DNA of 64,000 bases from Polyangiaceae bacterium (GTDB taxonomy: Bacteria; Myxococcota_A; Polyangia; Polyangiales; Polyangiaceae): NCBI GenBank assembly GCA_020633235.1, contig JACKEA010000001.1, positions 1,922,001 through 1,986,000 of the forward strand. The letters run 5' to 3'. Made by a program: the position numbers and the translations under genes. The notes under the pieces were generated by a model, which saw nothing but the letters and a program-made list of their open reading frames with translations, did no database searches and was not told the origin of the DNA. This document shows positions 62,365 to 64,000 of the stretch, in pieces. Position 1 is the first letter of the stretch. Each line of letters opens with the position of its first letter.

Positions 62365-63687
62365 ATGAGCAGTGAGCGACGGCGCGTCCTCGTCCTCGGT
62401 GCGGCGGGGCGGGACTTCCACGATTTCCAGTTGGTGTTTCGCGACGACCCCGGCGTGGAGGTGGTCGCCTTTACCGCGGCGCAGCTGCCGAACATCGCGG
62501 GGCGCCGCTATCCCGCGGAGCTCGCCGGCAAGCTGTATCCCTCGGGGATCCCGATCTTGGAGGAGGCGGGCTGGGAAGAGCTGGTGCGCCGCGAGCGGGT
62601 GGACGAGGTCGTGTTCGCCTACAGCGACGTGCCCCACGGAACCATCATGGACTACGCGGAGCGCGCGGTGGCGCTGGGGGCGGACTTTCGTCTGCTCGGG
62701 ACGCGGCCGACCATGCTGCGCAGCGAAAAGCCGGTGGTCAGCGTGTGCGCCGTGCGCACGGGCGTGGGTAAGAGCCCGACGTCGCGCTACGTGGCTCGCA
62801 CCCTGCGGGAGATGGGCAAACGCGTGGCGGTGGTGCGCCACCCGATGCCCTATGGCGATCTGGCGGCACAGGCCGTGCAGCGCTTCGCGACACTGGCGGA
62901 CATGGCGGCGGCGGACTGCACCATCGAAGAGCGGGAAGAGTACGAACCGCACGTGGAAATGGGCGGCGTGGTGTTTGCCGGCGTGGACTACGAGCGCATC
63001 CTGCGCGCCGCGGAGGCCGAGGCCGACGTGGTGCTGTGGGACGGCGGCAACAACGACTTGCCCTTCTTCGTTCCGGATCTGGAGATCGTGCTGGTGGATC
63101 CGCACCGGCCGGGAGACGAGCTCGCGTACTACCCCGGGGAGGCGAACCTGCTCCGGGCGGATGTCGTCGTGCTCACCAAGCTCGACAGCGCGGATCCGGA
63201 CAAGGCGGACGCCGTGCGCCGGAGCGTGGCGCGCCTGAACCCGGGCGCCACGGTGGTGGAGAGCGAGATGCCCGCCGTGGTCGAAGGCGCCGAAAAGCTT
63301 CGCGGCGCCCGGGCCCTGGTGATCGAGGACGGCCCCACGCTCACCCATGGTGGCATGCGTTACGGCGCTGGAGTTCTCGCCGCCCGCGCTGCCGGCGTGA
63401 AAGAGCTCGTCGACCCACGGCCCCACGCCGTGGGCAGCCTGAAGGACACGTTCGCGCGCTACCCGCACCTCAGCGAGCTGCTGCCGGCCATGGGTTACGG
63501 AAAGGAGCAGGTGGACGAGCTGTCCGAGACCATCCGCGGCGCCAAGGCGGACGTGGTGGTCGTCGCCACGCCGGTGGATCTCGGCCGCATCCTCCGCATC
63601 GACGCGCCGGTCGTGCGCGTCCGCTACGACTACCGCGATCGCGGCACGCCGACCCTGGCGGACGTGATTCGCCGTCGGTTCGCCTGA
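62365..63687 (+). CDS. Cyclic 2,3-diphosphoglycerate synthetase-like GTPase
   Basis: 440 residues. RVLVLGAAGRDFHDFQLVFRDDPGVEVVAFTAAQLPNIAGRRYP at the N-terminus, AVRTGVGKSPTSRYVARTL as P-loop-like motif near 133, VVLWDGGNNDLPFF, VVLTKLDSAD. This matches the archaeal cDPG synthetase / COG2403 predicted GTPase family; bacterial members have no assigned role and may bind nucleotide without making cDPG. ATG 62365 chosen near family N-termini. Confidence 0.82.
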   Translation: MSSERRRVLVLGAAGRDFHDFQLVFRDDPGVEVVAFTAAQLPNIAGRRYPAELAGKLYPSGIPILEEAGWEELVRRERVDEVVFAYSDVPHGTIMDYAERAVALGADFRLLGTRPTMLRSEKPVVSVCAVRTGVGKSPTSRYVARTLREMGKRVAVVRHPMPYGDLAAQAVQRFATLADMAAADCTIEEREEYEPHVEMGGVVFAGVDYERILRAAEAEADVVLWDGGNNDLPFFVPDLEIVLVDPHRPGDELAYYPGEANLLRADVVVLTKLDSADPDKADAVRRSVARLNPGATVVESEMPAVVEGAEKLRGARALVIEDGPTLTHGGMRYGAGVLAARAAGVKELVDPRPHAVGSLKDTFARYPHLSELLPAMGYGKEQVDELSETIRGAKADVVVVATPVDLGRILRIDAPVVRVRYDYRDRGTPTLADVIRRRFA

Positions 63688-63737
63688 CGGGCACGACAAG
63701 ATTCGGCGTGCGGGGTTGCCCGAGGAGCCAAGGATGC

Positions 63738-63906
63738 TACAGCGTCTTTCAGAAGCATGGAACAGTGGCGGCGCGGGGTTGGGGTTCCCCGCGCGGGGTG
63801 TGGGGCGTAGCCCCACCGAGAATACCGGCGAGGCCGGCGCCGGCTGCCTACCGTTCACCTGAGTCGCCAGGCGCCACCGTGTTACAAGTCAATGAAAGAT
63901 GCTGTA
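63738..63906 (+). mobile_element. MITE-like element, copy B
   Basis: 169 nt, bounded by TA on both sides, with ends CAGCGTCTTTCA and (reverse complement) CAGCATCTTTCA. About 95% alike to copy A at 21552-21721, same orientation, same inner hairpins. It inserted 19 nt before the start codon of the lipoprotein gene at 63926, so it may carry or disturb that promoter. Confidence 0.78.
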
Positions 63907-63925
63907 GCCTCGGCTCAGGTGAATC

Positions 63926-64000
63926 ATGCGTCATTGGGTGGGGTTCTTCGCGGTCGCGCTGTCCGTTCAAGGTTGCTCTTCGGACGGTGGTAATCCGTCC
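63926..64000 (+). CDS. Lipoprotein N-terminus, cut by window edge
   Basis: ATG 63926 with AGGTGA at 63917-63922 opens a 25-codon frame to the window end: MRHWVGFFAVALSVQGC, a lipoprotein signal peptide with Cys at 17, followed by SSDGGNPS. The rest lies outside the window. Confidence 0.7.
   Translation, partial: MRHWVGFFAVALSVQGCSSDGGNPS

Noticed and set aside
63685..63700. Further copy of the palindromic motif after the cDPG-synthetase-like gene
   Set aside because: Only the CGACAAG tail is kept, too short to count.

Overview
The window looks like chromosomal DNA of a high-GC, predatory-type myxobacterium (Myxococcota, most likely order Polyangiales; inferred). Signs of this are the strong GC bias at third codon positions, many lipoproteins with a lipobox followed by long Gly/Ser linkers, cysteine-rich repeat lipoproteins, a Hanks-type Ser/Thr kinase translationally coupled to a lipoprotein, formylglycine-generating-enzyme-like lipoproteins and HNH genes of a myxobacterial type. 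I saw no tRNA, rRNA, CRISPR array, prophage or transposase gene. Coding density is high, many genes overlap by 1-4 nt in operons, and several convergent pairs overlap at their 3' ends.

Layout. 1-4.8 kb: hydrolases, nicotinate phosphoribosyltransferase (NAD salvage) and an aldo/keto reductase. 4.8-6.6 kb: an ABC exporter. 6.7-9.8 kb: a compact arsenic operon, arsR-acr3-arsM-(cupin::arsenate reductase fusion). 9.9-10.6 kb: a DUF190/crcB fluoride exporter pair. 10.8-14.3 kb: an RRM RNA-binding protein, an unusual LtrA::inward-rectifier K+ channel fusion and a methyltransferase-like protein. 14.2-17.5 kb: kinase/lipoprotein pair and a cysteine desulfurase. 17.6-24.4 kb: an accessory-looking zone with cysteine-rich and FGE-like lipoproteins, an HNH nuclease gene, CCGCCAAG-type repeats and a MITE-like element. 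24.5-31.8 kb: PPi-type phosphofructokinase, SbcCD-like YhaO/YhaN pair, pentapeptide-repeat protein, thiol peroxidase. 31.9-37.8 kb: a tandem thioredoxin-fold isomerase and an ECF sigma/ChrR-like cupin/split DUF4331/TPR operon. 37.9-41.5 kb: flavoprotein, outer-membrane-like protein, membrane phosphoesterase. 41.5-47.1 kb: a six-gene lipid-modification operon (flavin oxidoreductase, DUF1365, two CFA-type methyltransferases, DUF2878, DUF1295) behind a 27-nt palindrome. 47.1-52.8 kb: an envelope cluster of beta-helix and di-heme cytochrome lipoproteins. 52.9-63.7 kb: homodimeric pyruvate dehydrogenase E1, a gluconolactonase-like lipoprotein, DMT transporter, propionyl-CoA synthetase, a cNMP-binding/TGS/uridine-kinase fusion and a cyclic-2,3-diphosphoglycerate-synthetase-like GTPase.

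Beyond genes, two repeat families stand out. A short palindromic motif (core TTCCGCGGCGGACCGACAAG) recurs about ten times and only between genes, twice as facing copies that form long hairpins. A roughly 170-bp element occurs twice, 42 kb apart, with 12-bp inverted ends and TA at both borders, as expected of a MITE. The best candidates for undescribed biology are the LtrA::Kir fusion channel, the cupin::ArsC fusion, the cNMP-sensing nucleoside kinase, the split DUF4331 pair under an ECF/ChrR-like switch, and the two repeat families. All functions are read from motifs by eye; no database search was possible.
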